Positions 45,053-53,510 of a stretch of 61,723 nucleotides of DNA are shown piece after piece. How positions within the stretch are numbered: the first letter of the stretch is position 1; the number at the start of each line of letters is the position of its first letter. Position numbers and translations under genes: made by a program. The stretch is from UMGS1696 sp964621755 (GTDB lineage Bacteria > Bacillota > Clostridia > Oscillospirales > CAG-272). The notes below the pieces were generated by a model, which was not told the origin of the DNA, did not search any database, and was given only the letters and a program-made list of their open reading frames with translations. Where the stretch lies: contig CAZUPI010000016.1 of NCBI GenBank assembly GCA_964621755.1, positions 1 through 61,723 of the forward strand, given 5' to 3'.

Positions 45053-45062
45053 AGATATTAAT

Positions 45063-45112
45063 GGGGAAAGACTTTTGACAGTAAGTTTTCCCGAACCCCT
45101 TTCAAAAACTTT
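45063..45112. repeat. Dispersed GC-hairpin repeat, copy 7 (diverged)
   Basis: GGGGAAAGACTT and TAAGTTTTCCC (45064-45092) pair imperfectly, followed by the family flank CCCCTTTCAAAAACTTTG. Confidence 0.5.
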
Positions 45113-45149
45113 GTTATATCAAGCTACGTGAAGAAATTATATCATATTT

Positions 45150-45740
45150 GTGCTGCTGATTCAAGATGTGATGTTAATAAAATTCCGACGGCAGGTTTTG
45201 CTTTTTCGTACATTTTCCATCACGTTTGCAATAGGCAGTGCGCTGGCTGCGATTGCCGGTATTCTCCATCCGTCCCTTATGCCGACGACAGGTTCTATGC
45301 CCAGTATCAGGGCGTTCACGGCGGCTGTTTTCGGCGGAATTGGGTCGATTCCCGGCGCGATGATTGGCGGGATTTTGCTCGGCGTCATTCAAATATTCGG
45401 CCAGGCGTACATTTCTACGCAGCTTTCCGACGCGATTGTGTTTGCTGCGTTGATAATCGTTCTGCTCATCAAGCCGACAGGGTTTCTCGGCAAGACAATT
45501 CGCGAACTCGTTCCGATTTGCGCTTACATTGTGATGGCGGTTTCCCTGAACCTCACTGTCGGGATTCTCGGTGAGCTCTCACTTGGTCATGCGGGATTTA
45601 TGTCGCTCGGCGTTTTTTCGGGTGTAATTGCGGTTGCAAACCGCGCGTACGTCCTTGAAGCGGACGAAATCACGCTGTCCGGCACAGGCGACGAGCTCGC
45701 TAAGAGTGACAGAGTTCGCAAGGCATATCTCGATGGATGA
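45150..45740 (+). pseudogene. Collapsed relic of a livH-livM-livG-livF branched-chain amino acid transporter operon
   Basis: A 196-codon open frame that joins three non-adjacent pieces. Residues about 23-119 are the C-terminal part of a LivH permease (I-T-F-A-I-G-S-A-L-A-A; F-G-G-I-G-S-I-P-G-A-M). Residues about 120-161 are the N-terminal part of LivM (A-V-S-L-N-L-T-V-G; L-S-L-G-H-A-G-F-M-S). Residues about 163-196 are the last part of a LivF ATPase (R-A-Y-V-L-E-A-D-E-I-T-L-S-G-T-G). The rest of LivM, all of LivG and most of LivF are missing. No good ribosome site. Either large in-frame deletions or an assembly collapse; not a working transporter. Confidence 0.85.
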
Positions 45741-45750
45741 TGGAACGCAA

Positions 45751-45785
45751 AATGAGGGAACCTTTTTAAAAGGTTCCCTCATTTT
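45751..45785. terminator. Bidirectional terminator with 3' gene overlap
   Basis: AATGAGGGAACCTTTT (45751-45766) and AAAAGGTTCCCTCATT form a perfect 16-bp stem. The stop codon of the minus-strand hydrolase lies in it. It also follows the liv relic. Similar in design to the dispersed hairpins. Confidence 0.88.
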
Positions 45786-46794
45786 TATTTTCCAACAATT
45801 CCTTCATTTTTTTCCATGCAGGAGCGGCATAAAATCGGTGGGCGCCATTGCCGATGACGAGGGCACAGTTGGTAGGGACACCAGCGGCGGTGTAGAGAGT
45901 TTGGATGATTTGGAAGGATTCTCGTACTCCGGCGAGAGGAAAGATGGGGTCATTTTGACCGCAGACGATAACGAGTTTTTTCGGGGCGATCATAGCGGCA
46001 AGGTCGCCCATGTCAAAGTATTGCTGGATGCGCGGGATGTAGTTGCAGGTACAGTGGCGCATGGCGACGATAGAGTCACGGTAGGTACAGACGGCGCAAG
46101 ATGGCATGTATCCGGCAAAGCGATGTTCGAGACAAGCGGCGTAGTAGGTGACAGTACCGCCTCCGGAATTTCCCATGAGAACGGAGTTGGCCATGGTGAT
46201 TTTGTCTGCAAAGTGTTCGAGTACAACGTCGAGAACACGGCTGACGTCCCAAACGCGTTCGCCGACGAGAGTACGTCCAAGCAGAAGAGCGGTCATGGCC
46301 GGACGTTCGCAGGAAGGACCATCCGGAGTCCCGCCGCACTCGCCAAAGCCGCGCTGCTCAATTGCCAGAGCGGCATATCCTTCTTTGACTGCGCGAACCG
46401 CAAAATCACGATCGCCGTTTTGGATGCTTTCCTCGTCTTCCGGGTATTTTGCGAGCCCGAGAGAAATGTGGGAGCCTTTGGAATGCCCTTGCAAGCACAC
46501 GCAGAGGGGAAGGGGATAGCTGAGAGCAAGAGGCATGAGCAGGTCGCAGTGGGTGAAATATCCTTTTTCCGTCTGCAGGGTAAAATGGATGCGGCGGTTC
46601 CCGTCAAGGATACTATCTTCTGTGATTTCAAAGAGCGGGTCGCACATTTCGAAGGTATCCATGCCGAGGAGGTCTCGAAGGCGAGCAGTACATGCTTTCT
46701 GGAATTGCAAAAAGTCAGAGGTTCCGTCATATCGCAGAGATGGTGTTATGCTGTTGGCTAAGGCGATATGATGGTCAAGTGGTTGAGTATTCAT
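45766..46794 (-). CDS. Alpha/beta hydrolase, acetyl xylan esterase-like
   Basis: 342 residues from the ATG at 46792-46794, chosen for the GCAGGAGG ribosome site; the longer upstream frame crosses its promoter. Nucleophile elbow G-N-S-G-G-G, acid near G-Q-N-D-P-I-F-P, and His in G-N-G-A-H-R-F. The layout (C-L-Q-G-H-S-K-G, E-Q-R-G-F-G-E) fits the large acetyl-xylan-esterase/cephalosporin deacetylase or dienelactone-hydrolase-type group. No signal peptide. Could deacetylate imported oligosaccharides, linking it loosely to the GH43 region (inference). Confidence 0.85.
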   Translation of the reverse strand: MNTQPLDHHIALANSITPSLRYDGTSDFLQFQKACTARLRDLLGMDTFEMCDPLFEITEDSILDGNRRIHFTLQTEKGYFTHCDLLMPLALSYPLPLCVCLQGHSKGSHISLGLAKYPEDEESIQNGDRDFAVRAVKEGYAALAIEQRGFGECGGTPDGPSCERPAMTALLLGRTLVGERVWDVSRVLDVVLEHFADKITMANSVLMGNSGGGTVTYYAACLEHRFAGYMPSCAVCTYRDSIVAMRHCTCNYIPRIQQYFDMGDLAAMIAPKKLVIVCGQNDPIFPLAGVRESFQIIQTLYTAAGVPTNCALVIGNGAHRFYAAPAWKKMKELLENKNEGTF

Positions 46795-46828
46795 AAAAAT
46801 CCTCCTGCAAAAATATGCTTTTTTGTGT

Positions 46829-46857
46829 ATTATAGCATAGTATGCAGGAGGATGCAA
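46829..46857 (-). promoter_or_regulatory. Promoter of the alpha/beta hydrolase gene
   Basis: Minus strand: TTGCAT (46857-46852), 17-base spacer, perfect TATAAT (46834-46829), 35 bases before the start. Confidence 0.8.
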
Positions 46858-46888
46858 GGTGCAAGAGTGATGTTTGAAAAAAATCTGC

Positions 46889-46917
46889 TTGACATAGGGG
46901 CTAAGATACATTATAAC
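46889..46917 (+). promoter_or_regulatory. Orphan plus-strand promoter upstream of a 24-codon ORF
   Basis: Perfect TTGACA (46889-46894), 17-base spacer, TATAAC (46912-46917). No annotated gene follows; a 24-codon ORF (46944-47018, M-Q-I-D-T-I-Y) with CGGAG just before its ATG is the only candidate, after which transcription would run antisense into murE. Confidence 0.5.
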
Positions 46918-47071
46918 CATTATATATGTCATAAACGGAGATTATGCAGATTGATACGATATATTGCATCTTCATATGCGCCCACACGCGGAATGTACTG
47001 CGGGAAATTACACGCTGATTACGTGAATTGACAAGTTCCGAAGAAATCTCAGATGAATAACCCTGTTTGCA

Positions 47072-48556
47072 TTAGACAATCGCATATCTCTCGCGGACCT
47101 TGGAGGATTCATCAAGAATGAGAGCGCGTTCGGAGAAGGGAACTTTCTCGCCTTTGATAAGCTGGTAGTTTTCGTGTCCTTTGCCGGCAAAAAGGATGAT
47201 GTCTCCTTCTTGAGCGATTCGCACGGTATAGCGAACCGCTTCTTCACGATCGGTGATGGTGGTGTACAGCTTGGTTTTATCAAAGTACTGGAGTACATCG
47301 GTGATGATATCATCGGGATCCTCAAAGTCGGGGTTGTCGGAAGTGATGATGGTGTAGTCCGCGAGGGCGGATGAAGCTTCCGCAAGTTCACGGCGTCTGC
47401 CGTATGTTCTGCCGCCTATTGCGCCGAATACACATATCAGCCGTTTCGGTGAATATGTACGCAGAACTCGCAGGGCATCGGTCAGGCTGAGACCGTTGTG
47501 CGCATAGTCGATGATAAAAGTGACTCCTTCGAGCGCGTCTACGATTTCGAAGCGGCCGTTTATGGATATGGTGCGCAGGGCGTCGGAGCAGATGCGGGTT
47601 GTTATGCCGTAACAGGAGCACGCGGCAATTGCTGCGAGTCCGTTGTACACGCTGAATTCGCCGGGGGTGCGCAGTCGAATGCCTGTGAGAATGCCGTCAC
47701 GTTCGACGTCAAAGTCGATGCCGAGGGAGGTCGAATCCCGGTAGGAGCGGATATTTCTTGCCTGAAAGTCTGCAGTGCCGGTCAGAGAATAGCTTATTTT
47801 GTTTGCTTGAACGCCATTTATCATGTAGGGCGCGTTTGCATCGTCCGCATTGTAGATGACGTTTTTTGCGCCGTAATCGGTATACAGCTTTCGTTTGGCG
47901 TCGCGGTATTCGTCAAAGGAGCTGTGCTCGACGCTGCTGATGTGGTCGGGGGAGAGATTGGTGTAGATGACGGTGTCGAATGTCAAGCCGGCTACGCGGT
48001 AATTATCCAGCGCCTGCGACGACACTTCCAGTACGACATGGGTGACGCCTGCGTCGCGCATGGCTTTAAACATTCTGTGGATTTCACGGCTTTCTGGGGT
48101 TGTGTTCACGGTTTCGAAGTGCTTTGTCCCGAAAATGACCCCGTTTGAGCCGATATAGCCGCACTCTGTTCCGCTGCTGCACAGAATTTCCTTTATCAGA
48201 ATCGAAGTGGTGGTTTTGCCTTTTGTTCCGGTGATTCCGATGAGAGTCAGGTGGTCTGCCGGATTGCCGTAAAATTTTGCTGAGATGTATGCGAGCGCTT
48301 CGCGGGATGATTTTACTATCAACTGGACGGCGTCGGCGGGAAGCTCAAGGGGCCGTTCAACAACAAACGCACGGCAGCCGTCCTTGTAGACTTGCAGTGC
48401 ATAGTCATGTCCATCGCGTATGGCGCCGGGCATACAGAAAAACAGACAATTTTCGGACACGCGGCGAGAATCGTATTCAATTTGCGAGATTTGAAGAGTC
48501 TCCGCGCTGCCGTGTACTTCGCATGGGTATGCAGACAACAATTCAGTAAGCTGCAT
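47072..48556 (-). CDS. murE: MurE-type UDP-N-acetylmuramyl-tripeptide synthetase
   Basis: 494 residues from the ATG at 48554-48556, with GGAGG upstream. Mur ligase features: G-I-T-G-T-K-G-K-T-T-T (ATP loop), the lysine-carbamate region L-E-V-S-S-Q-A-L, N-L-S-P-D-H, and A-G-K-G-H-E near the end. The amino-acid specificity motif, D-N-P-R in DAP-adding enzymes, reads D-N-P-D here (residues 407-410), so meso-DAP is unlikely and a different third residue such as L-Lys is favoured (inference). It is last in a same-strand cluster with racemase, ATP-grasp ligase and asparagine synthetase. Confidence 0.92.
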   Translation of the reverse strand: MQLTELLSAYPCEVHGSAETLQISQIEYDSRRVSENCLFFCMPGAIRDGHDYALQVYKDGCRAFVVERPLELPADAVQLIVKSSREALAYISAKFYGNPADHLTLIGITGTKGKTTTSILIKEILCSSGTECGYIGSNGVIFGTKHFETVNTTPESREIHRMFKAMRDAGVTHVVLEVSSQALDNYRVAGLTFDTVIYTNLSPDHISSVEHSSFDEYRDAKRKLYTDYGAKNVIYNADDANAPYMINGVQANKISYSLTGTADFQARNIRSYRDSTSLGIDFDVERDGILTGIRLRTPGEFSVYNGLAAIAACSCYGITTRICSDALRTISINGRFEIVDALEGVTFIIDYAHNGLSLTDALRVLRTYSPKRLICVFGAIGGRTYGRRRELAEASSALADYTIITSDNPDFEDPDDIITDVLQYFDKTKLYTTITDREEAVRYTVRIAQEGDIILFAGKGHENYQLIKGEKVPFSERALILDESSKVRERYAIV

Positions 48557-48640
48557 TTGCCATACACCTCCATATTTAAAGATTTGATTTCTATGAAAAA
48601 TATGCCATGTATCCTGCTCACAAATTTGAAAATTCAAATA

Positions 48641-49372
48641 TTATAGGTCATAAGCTTCGGAAAAACCGACCGTTTTATGACCCATCAGCTTGATGGCGCA
48701 GGCGGCAAGGACTGTGAGTGAATCGACAAAACGGTCGTCGTGAATTTTCTTCCCGATTAGAGAGAGTTCCGTACAGCCGAGAATGGCGCAGTCGCAGCCG
48801 GATGCAAACATGGGTTCTACAATATTATAAAGCGAGGAGGGCTCCGGTATGACTCCGCTTTTGACTTTGCCGTAAATGATGTCCATGAGAGAGGCTTGCG
48901 CGGCTTCATTTGGGACTGCCCAATCCATGCCGTTTGCCTCCAGATCGCGTTGATAGGTGTGGGTAGAAATTGTTCCGGCGGTCGCGAGGATGACCGGCTT
49001 TTTGAAACCGCATTTTTTGATGTGCAGGACCGTTTCCGTGATAATGCTCGGCATGGGTACACTTACGGAGCGACGCACTTCGTCGATGAAGTAGTGCGCA
49101 GTATTGCAGGGAATCACAATTGCGGTCGCGCCGTATCGCTCCAGCGAGCGTGCGTCTGATACCATTGCGTCGACGGGATTTTTGTCGCTGCGTCCGAGGA
49201 TATAGTCGGTGCGGTCGGGTGTGGTCGCGCGGCTTGAGAGGATGATGTCGATATGCTCCTGGTCACATGATGCTGCGGTGTGTTCCGTAATCAGCTCGTA
49301 AAAGTACGCACTTGACATGGGACCCAGTCCGCCGATAATCCCCAGCAGCTTCCGTTTTTCATTATTTTCCAT
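48641..49372 (-). CDS. Aspartate/glutamate racemase family protein
   Basis: 243 residues. Front L-L-G-I-I-G-G-L-G-P-M-S; the two catalytic cysteines lie in I-P-C-N-T-A-H-Y-F and I-L-G-C-T-E-L-S-L. This is the aspartate-racemase (RacD/YgeA) branch rather than MurI. Likely supplies D-aspartate to the ATP-grasp ligase encoded just upstream (inference from the arrangement known in Enterococcus and Lactococcus). AAAGG precedes the ATG. Confidence 0.9.
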   Translation of the reverse strand: MENNEKRKLLGIIGGLGPMSSAYFYELITEHTAASCDQEHIDIILSSRATTPDRTDYILGRSDKNPVDAMVSDARSLERYGATAIVIPCNTAHYFIDEVRRSVSVPMPSIITETVLHIKKCGFKKPVILATAGTISTHTYQRDLEANGMDWAVPNEAAQASLMDIIYGKVKSGVIPEPSSLYNIVEPMFASGCDCAILGCTELSLIGKKIHDDRFVDSLTVLAACAIKLMGHKTVGFSEAYDL

Positions 49373-49465
49373 GATGAACCTTTTTTGTGAAAGTGAGTCT
49401 CGGTCTTTTCAACCTTGTCCTTTCCGAACTTTGGACTATGATAGACCGAAGTTGGGAAAAAGGAG

Positions 49466-50701
49466 TTAATTTGTTTTTTGCGGGTAGTAAATTTTGAATT
49501 TTTTCTTTTGCCTGCGAAGTTGTTCGAGGACGCAAAGAAAGCGGAGAGGGTTAAAACGCAGGTCCGGTTTATACCATACGGAGGAATATTCGAGTCCCGC
49601 GTGGTCAAGTTTCTTAGCGGTCTCGACGAGAGCAGGGTCTTCCGTGTATTCGTACGCCACGCTGCGGGGAATGTGGTGCCAGAAGACGCTTTTTTCGCAC
49701 ATTTCGCATGAGTCGCCGGAAGATTCAAATACTTCTGTTGCCAGCTTTGCGACGTTGATTCCAGCGGAAGTTACATAGAAATTGCTTCGCCCCTGACGGA
49801 GGTTGACTTCGAAAACGCGGAAGTCATCCTTTGTTCCTTCGCGCAGCTTTACATCGAAGTTGGAAAATCCGGTATAGCCGATGGATTCCAGCATATTCTT
49901 AATTTTTTCAGCGATGGGAAAAGTGGAAATCGGTTCGGTTACAATGGCAGCGTGGTTGCCAAGTCCTTTTGGGGTGTGCTCCTCAAGCATAGTATGTCCA
50001 AGGCACATCGCACGGACCTTACCGTTTTGGTCAGAAAACGCGGTGAATACGCGCATTTGTGAATCCCCACCTGCGATGAACTCCTGCAAAATCATTTTTT
50101 CCGGATAGCCCGCGTTGTAGATGTCGCTGATAATTTTCTCAGCGTCGGCAGGGTCTTTTGCAACATACACCTTTTTCATGCTATCGAACGGGTGCTTCCA
50201 ATAATCGACGCTGGACGAGGGCTTTACGATAATCGGATAGGCAAAGCCCAGCTTGTCGGCGGTCAGTTCAGCCGCTGCCGCCTTTTTTGTCAGCACAACG
50301 GTATCCGGATGAGGAATCGCAAATTTATCGCAAGTTTCGTAAAACTCCGCTTTTTTGGAGATGGAAGCAAGCAGGGATGCCGGAGGATAGGGGCAAATGT
50401 AGTCGGACAAATCCTCACGGTTGCGGATAATCATCGATACATAGTCGTCCGTGCAGCCGAAGAGAACGAGCTTCTCACCCAGATGGGCATCCGCAAACCG
50501 ATGAAGGGTATCGCGCATAACCTCTTCGTTGTCAATATCGGCTATGCACTTGAAATTTATAATTTTCGAATATTTTGTCGCGGAAACGGCATAACGTCCG
50601 AAAGCGTATGACTTGACACCATATGCCATGTGGAACGCGCGCGCAACATTGTAGCAGTTTAAATCCGCCCCGAGAAGTACAGGGGTTATCGTCTTATCCA
50701 T
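49466..50701 (-). CDS. ATP-grasp ligase, D-aspartate ligase (Asl)-like
   Basis: 411 residues. The beginning P-V-L-L-G-A-D-L-N-C-Y-N-V-A-R-A-F-H resembles the Enterococcus faecium D-aspartate ligase from memory. ATP-grasp elements include Y-P-I-I-V-K-P-S-S-S-V, M-I-L-Q-E-F-I-A-G-G-D and the metal motif F-E-V-N-L-R-Q-G-R-S-N-F. It would attach D-Asp to the side-chain amine of the stem-peptide diamino acid on the cytoplasmic precursor. GAGG precedes the ATG. Context (racemase, MurE, AsnB) supports this role, though other carboxylate-amine ligations are possible. Confidence 0.82.
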   Translation of the reverse strand: MDKTITPVLLGADLNCYNVARAFHMAYGVKSYAFGRYAVSATKYSKIINFKCIADIDNEEVMRDTLHRFADAHLGEKLVLFGCTDDYVSMIIRNREDLSDYICPYPPASLLASISKKAEFYETCDKFAIPHPDTVVLTKKAAAAELTADKLGFAYPIIVKPSSSVDYWKHPFDSMKKVYVAKDPADAEKIISDIYNAGYPEKMILQEFIAGGDSQMRVFTAFSDQNGKVRAMCLGHTMLEEHTPKGLGNHAAIVTEPISTFPIAEKIKNMLESIGYTGFSNFDVKLREGTKDDFRVFEVNLRQGRSNFYVTSAGINVAKLATEVFESSGDSCEMCEKSVFWHHIPRSVAYEYTEDPALVETAKKLDHAGLEYSSVWYKPDLRFNPLRFLCVLEQLRRQKKKFKIYYPQKTN

Positions 50702-50788
50702 GTGTGATACCTCGGCATTATTATGTATAAAATTTAAATGATAATCGCAATATTCCCCTCACACCCAGTCGATAAGCCTTAGCTGGGG

Positions 50789-50823
50789 TTTGGGGGAATG
50801 CTTTTTTAAAAAGCGCCCCCAAA
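50789..50823. repeat. Dispersed GC-hairpin repeat, copy 8, overlapping the asnB 3' end
   Basis: TTTGGGGGAATGCTTTTT (50789-50806) and AAAAGCGCCCCCAAA form the stem. The last codons of asnB (F-G-G-A-F-stop) are read from this repeat, so the element supplies the stop codon and terminator. Confidence 0.7.
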
Positions 50824-52671
50824 CGCATTTCCCTTCATAAATTGCTTATGCCATACAAGGAAAGTGTACGCCGTCCAGATTTTGCGCTGATTGTTGGCTA
50901 CGTTGGACTTGTGGTCGTCAAGAAGTTTCACAAGTGCGGTCTGGTCGAAATACTCAGCGGCAGCATCAGAGGTGAAGTATTCCTTGACGTTCTGGTAGTA
51001 CTTGTCTTCGCGCAGCCAGTTGCGAATCGGGACAGGAAATCCCTTTTTCGGACGATGTGCCCACTCGTCCGGAAGGGTTTTATTTGCGGCAGTACGGAGA
51101 ACAGCTTTGGTGTCGTGACCGTCGATTTTGTAGGCGGCAGGGAGAGTCTGCGCTTCGCTCATAACAACCTTATCGAGATACGGTACGCGCAGCTCGAGAG
51201 AATGCGCCATACTCATTTTGTCGGCTTTCAGCAGAATGTCGCCGGGCAGCCACAAATTCATGTCGAGGTATTGCTTTTTCTCAAGCTCCGACAAGTTCTT
51301 CACTTTGTCATATATCGGACGGGTGATATCGTGGATCGTAGGTCCTTTTCTGTATTTATCACGCAGAATGGCGTATGCCTCTTCTTCCGGAAATACAAAC
51401 GCCTGACCGATAAAATAATCTTCCGGTACGCCGCTTCCTTTGATGATGAAGTCGTGACCCTTGAAATACGGCAGATGGTGCGATACCGACGCTGCGCCGC
51501 GGCGCATGAATTCCGGAATTTTTTTGTAATTGTGCATCAGCGGAGTTTCGTCGTACCACTCATATCCTGCGTAAATTTCGTCAGCGCCCTCGCCGGACAA
51601 GACGACGGTGACGTGCTCGGCAGCGAGCTGACAGAGGAAATACAGGGGAACGGACGAGGGATTGGACTGCGGCTCATCCATGTGATACTGGATTTTCGGG
51701 AAGGCGTCAAAGCATTCATCCGCCGTAATGTGACGGAGATAGTTCTGCACACCGAGACGTTTGGACAATTCTGCCGCTTCGCTGGTCTCATCGAATTTTT
51801 CGTAATTGAAGCCGACAGAGAAGGTGTCGTTCGGCATGAGAACCGCGGTGATATAAGAGGAATCGACGCCGCCGGAGAGAAACGAGCCAACTTTTACGTC
51901 GCTGATGCGGTGTGCATTTACAGATTCATGCACGCGGGCGTCAATCTTGTCAGCACATTCAGCGTAGGAGAGGCTTGTCTTTTGGGAAAAATCGATATCC
52001 CAGTAGCGGGTCTTCGTGAAGGTATTGTTTCGATACGTGAAGTAGTGTGCGGGGGGAAGCTTGTACGTATTCTTGAAGAATGTTTCTTCCATGGATGAAT
52101 ACTGGAACGTCAGATAGGGACGTAGGGCATTTTCGTTGACCTCAGGATGAAAGTCAGGGTGCTCGAGGAAGCTTTTGATTTCCGAGCCGAAAAGCAGGTG
52201 ACCCTTTGAGGTTTTGGAATAGTAGAACGGCTTGATGCCGAACGGGTCGCGCGCGCCGTAGAGGGTATTTGTCTTGGCGTCGCAGATGACGAAGGCAAAC
52301 ATGCCGCGCAGGCGTCCTGCGAGGGTTTCACCCCACTCCTCATAACCGTGGACAAGAACCTCGGTATCGCAGCGGGTTTTGAAAATATGGCCTTTGGCAA
52401 TCAGTTCGTCGCGCAGCTCCATAAAGTTATAAATTTCGCCGTTATACACGATGACGACACTTTTGTCTTCGTTATACATAGGCTGAGAGCCGTCCGCGAG
52501 GTCGATGATGGAAAGGCGACGGAAGCCGAGGGTGACCGCGTCAGAGTCGTTTTCGCCGCTGAAATGAAAGCCGCCGGAGTCGGGGCCCCGATGGAGAATT
52601 CTGTCAGACATGCGTCGGATGACGTCCTCACGCCGGTCGATAATTCCGGTAAATCCAATGAAACCGCACAT
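50806..52671 (-). CDS. asnB: Glutamine-dependent asparagine synthetase
   Basis: 621 residues. Starts M-C-G-F-I-G-F-T-G: Cys2 is the glutaminase nucleophile. Further motifs are R-G-P-D, Y-N-G-E-I-Y-N, and the synthetase PP-loop S-G-G-V-D-S-S with G-E-G-A-D-E. Besides making free asparagine, AsnB/AsnH homologues amidate peptidoglycan D-Asp or DAP (family knowledge). Position at the head of the ligase-racemase-MurE run favours D-Asp amidation. The C-terminal F-G-G-A-F lies in a repeat hairpin. Confidence 0.93.
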   Translation of the reverse strand: MCGFIGFTGIIDRREDVIRRMSDRILHRGPDSGGFHFSGENDSDAVTLGFRRLSIIDLADGSQPMYNEDKSVVIVYNGEIYNFMELRDELIAKGHIFKTRCDTEVLVHGYEEWGETLAGRLRGMFAFVICDAKTNTLYGARDPFGIKPFYYSKTSKGHLLFGSEIKSFLEHPDFHPEVNENALRPYLTFQYSSMEETFFKNTYKLPPAHYFTYRNNTFTKTRYWDIDFSQKTSLSYAECADKIDARVHESVNAHRISDVKVGSFLSGGVDSSYITAVLMPNDTFSVGFNYEKFDETSEAAELSKRLGVQNYLRHITADECFDAFPKIQYHMDEPQSNPSSVPLYFLCQLAAEHVTVVLSGEGADEIYAGYEWYDETPLMHNYKKIPEFMRRGAASVSHHLPYFKGHDFIIKGSGVPEDYFIGQAFVFPEEEAYAILRDKYRKGPTIHDITRPIYDKVKNLSELEKKQYLDMNLWLPGDILLKADKMSMAHSLELRVPYLDKVVMSEAQTLPAAYKIDGHDTKAVLRTAANKTLPDEWAHRPKKGFPVPIRNWLREDKYYQNVKEYFTSDAAAEYFDQTALVKLLDDHKSNVANNQRKIWTAYTFLVWHKQFMKGNAFGGAF

Positions 52672-52702
52672 ATATTGAAACCTTTCGAATGTTGAAAATG
52701 GG

Positions 52703-52780
52703 TTGAGGGGGAGTTTCCAGGCAGGGCGGCTTTTCAGAAAAAGTCACCTTTTCCCGAGTCCCCGCCCTTCAAAGCTTTTA
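52703..52780. repeat. Dispersed GC-hairpin repeat, copy 9 (diverged)
   Basis: GGGGGAGT, GGGCGGCTTTT, AAAAAGTCACC and CCCCGCCC with the AAAGCTTTTAAG flank recall the family but pair less perfectly. The remainder of the 360-base gap 52672-53031 is A/T-rich apart from the promoter at 52972. Confidence 0.5.
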
Positions 52781-52971
52781 AGCTGAGTGAATAAGGGTAA
52801 AGTTTAGCTGAAATTTGATATATTCTATTATACCACAAATTATATTACAAATAAATATATCAAAACAGAAATTTTTGATGACCGGTGTGTTTTTTTCTTA
52901 TAAATGTAAGTCATTTCGTACAATGGGAAATTAAAGATAGATTAGAATTCCATTATAGAATAAAAATTCTG

Positions 52972-52999
52972 TTGACTGTCGTGCACGGTATGATATAAT
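52972..52999 (+). promoter_or_regulatory. Promoter of the YccF gene
   Basis: TTGACT (52972-52977), 16-base spacer, extended TGATATAAT with perfect -10 at 52994-52999. Confidence 0.82.
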
Positions 53000-53031
53000 G
53001 GGGTATAAGATTAGAAATGGAGGGATATTGC

Positions 53032-53394
53032 ATGAGTTTTCTTGGGAATTTGCTGTGGCTCTTATTTGGCGGATTTTTGAGTGCGTTGTCGTGGTTTGCC
53101 GCGGGGCTGCTCTGGTGCATCACCATCGTTGGGATTCCGGTCGGAGCGCAGTGTTTTAAGTTTGCACGTCTGTCGTGCTGTCCGTTTGGTAAAGAGGTGA
53201 TATGGGACAACGGTGCTGTGTCGCTGCTTGTGAATTTTATATGGATCCTTGTTTCTGGGATTCCTCTCGCAACTGGGCATTTTATTACCGGATTCATCAT
53301 GTGCATTACCATTATCGGTATTCCGTTCGGCAAACAGCACTTTAAACTTGCCAGACTCGCGCTCATGCCGTTTGGCGCGAGAGTTGTAGGATAA
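53032..53394 (+). CDS. yccF: YccF-domain inner-membrane protein
   Basis: 120 residues from the ATG at 53032, preceded by GGAGGG. Two YccF repeats: L-L-W-C-I-T-I-V-G-I-P-V-G-A-Q-C-F-K-F and I-M-C-I-T-I-I-G-I-P-F-G-K-Q-H-F-K-L. About three to four membrane segments. Function unknown in all bacteria. It precedes the sigma-like gene by 116 bases and may share its transcript. Confidence 0.9.
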   Translation: MSFLGNLLWLLFGGFLSALSWFAAGLLWCITIVGIPVGAQCFKFARLSCCPFGKEVIWDNGAVSLLVNFIWILVSGIPLATGHFITGFIMCITIIGIPFGKQHFKLARLALMPFGARVVG

Positions 53395-53510
53395 TCGTCA
53401 TCATATCAAGATTTCAAGCGGACTTTACGTGTCTCCTTCAAAAAAATTTGTGTTCCACTGCCAACATTTTGCTGAAACGCGGTACTTATATATCGAAGGA
53501 AGGTGAGACG

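Noticed and set aside
45628..46761. 377-codon plus-strand open frame opposite the hydrolase
   Set aside because: The hydrolase on the minus strand has promoter, ribosome site and catalytic motifs; the plus frame has none and begins inside the liv relic in another frame.
50842..52098. 418-codon plus-strand open frame opposite asnB
   Set aside because: Antisense shadow of asparagine synthetase without any recognisable motif.
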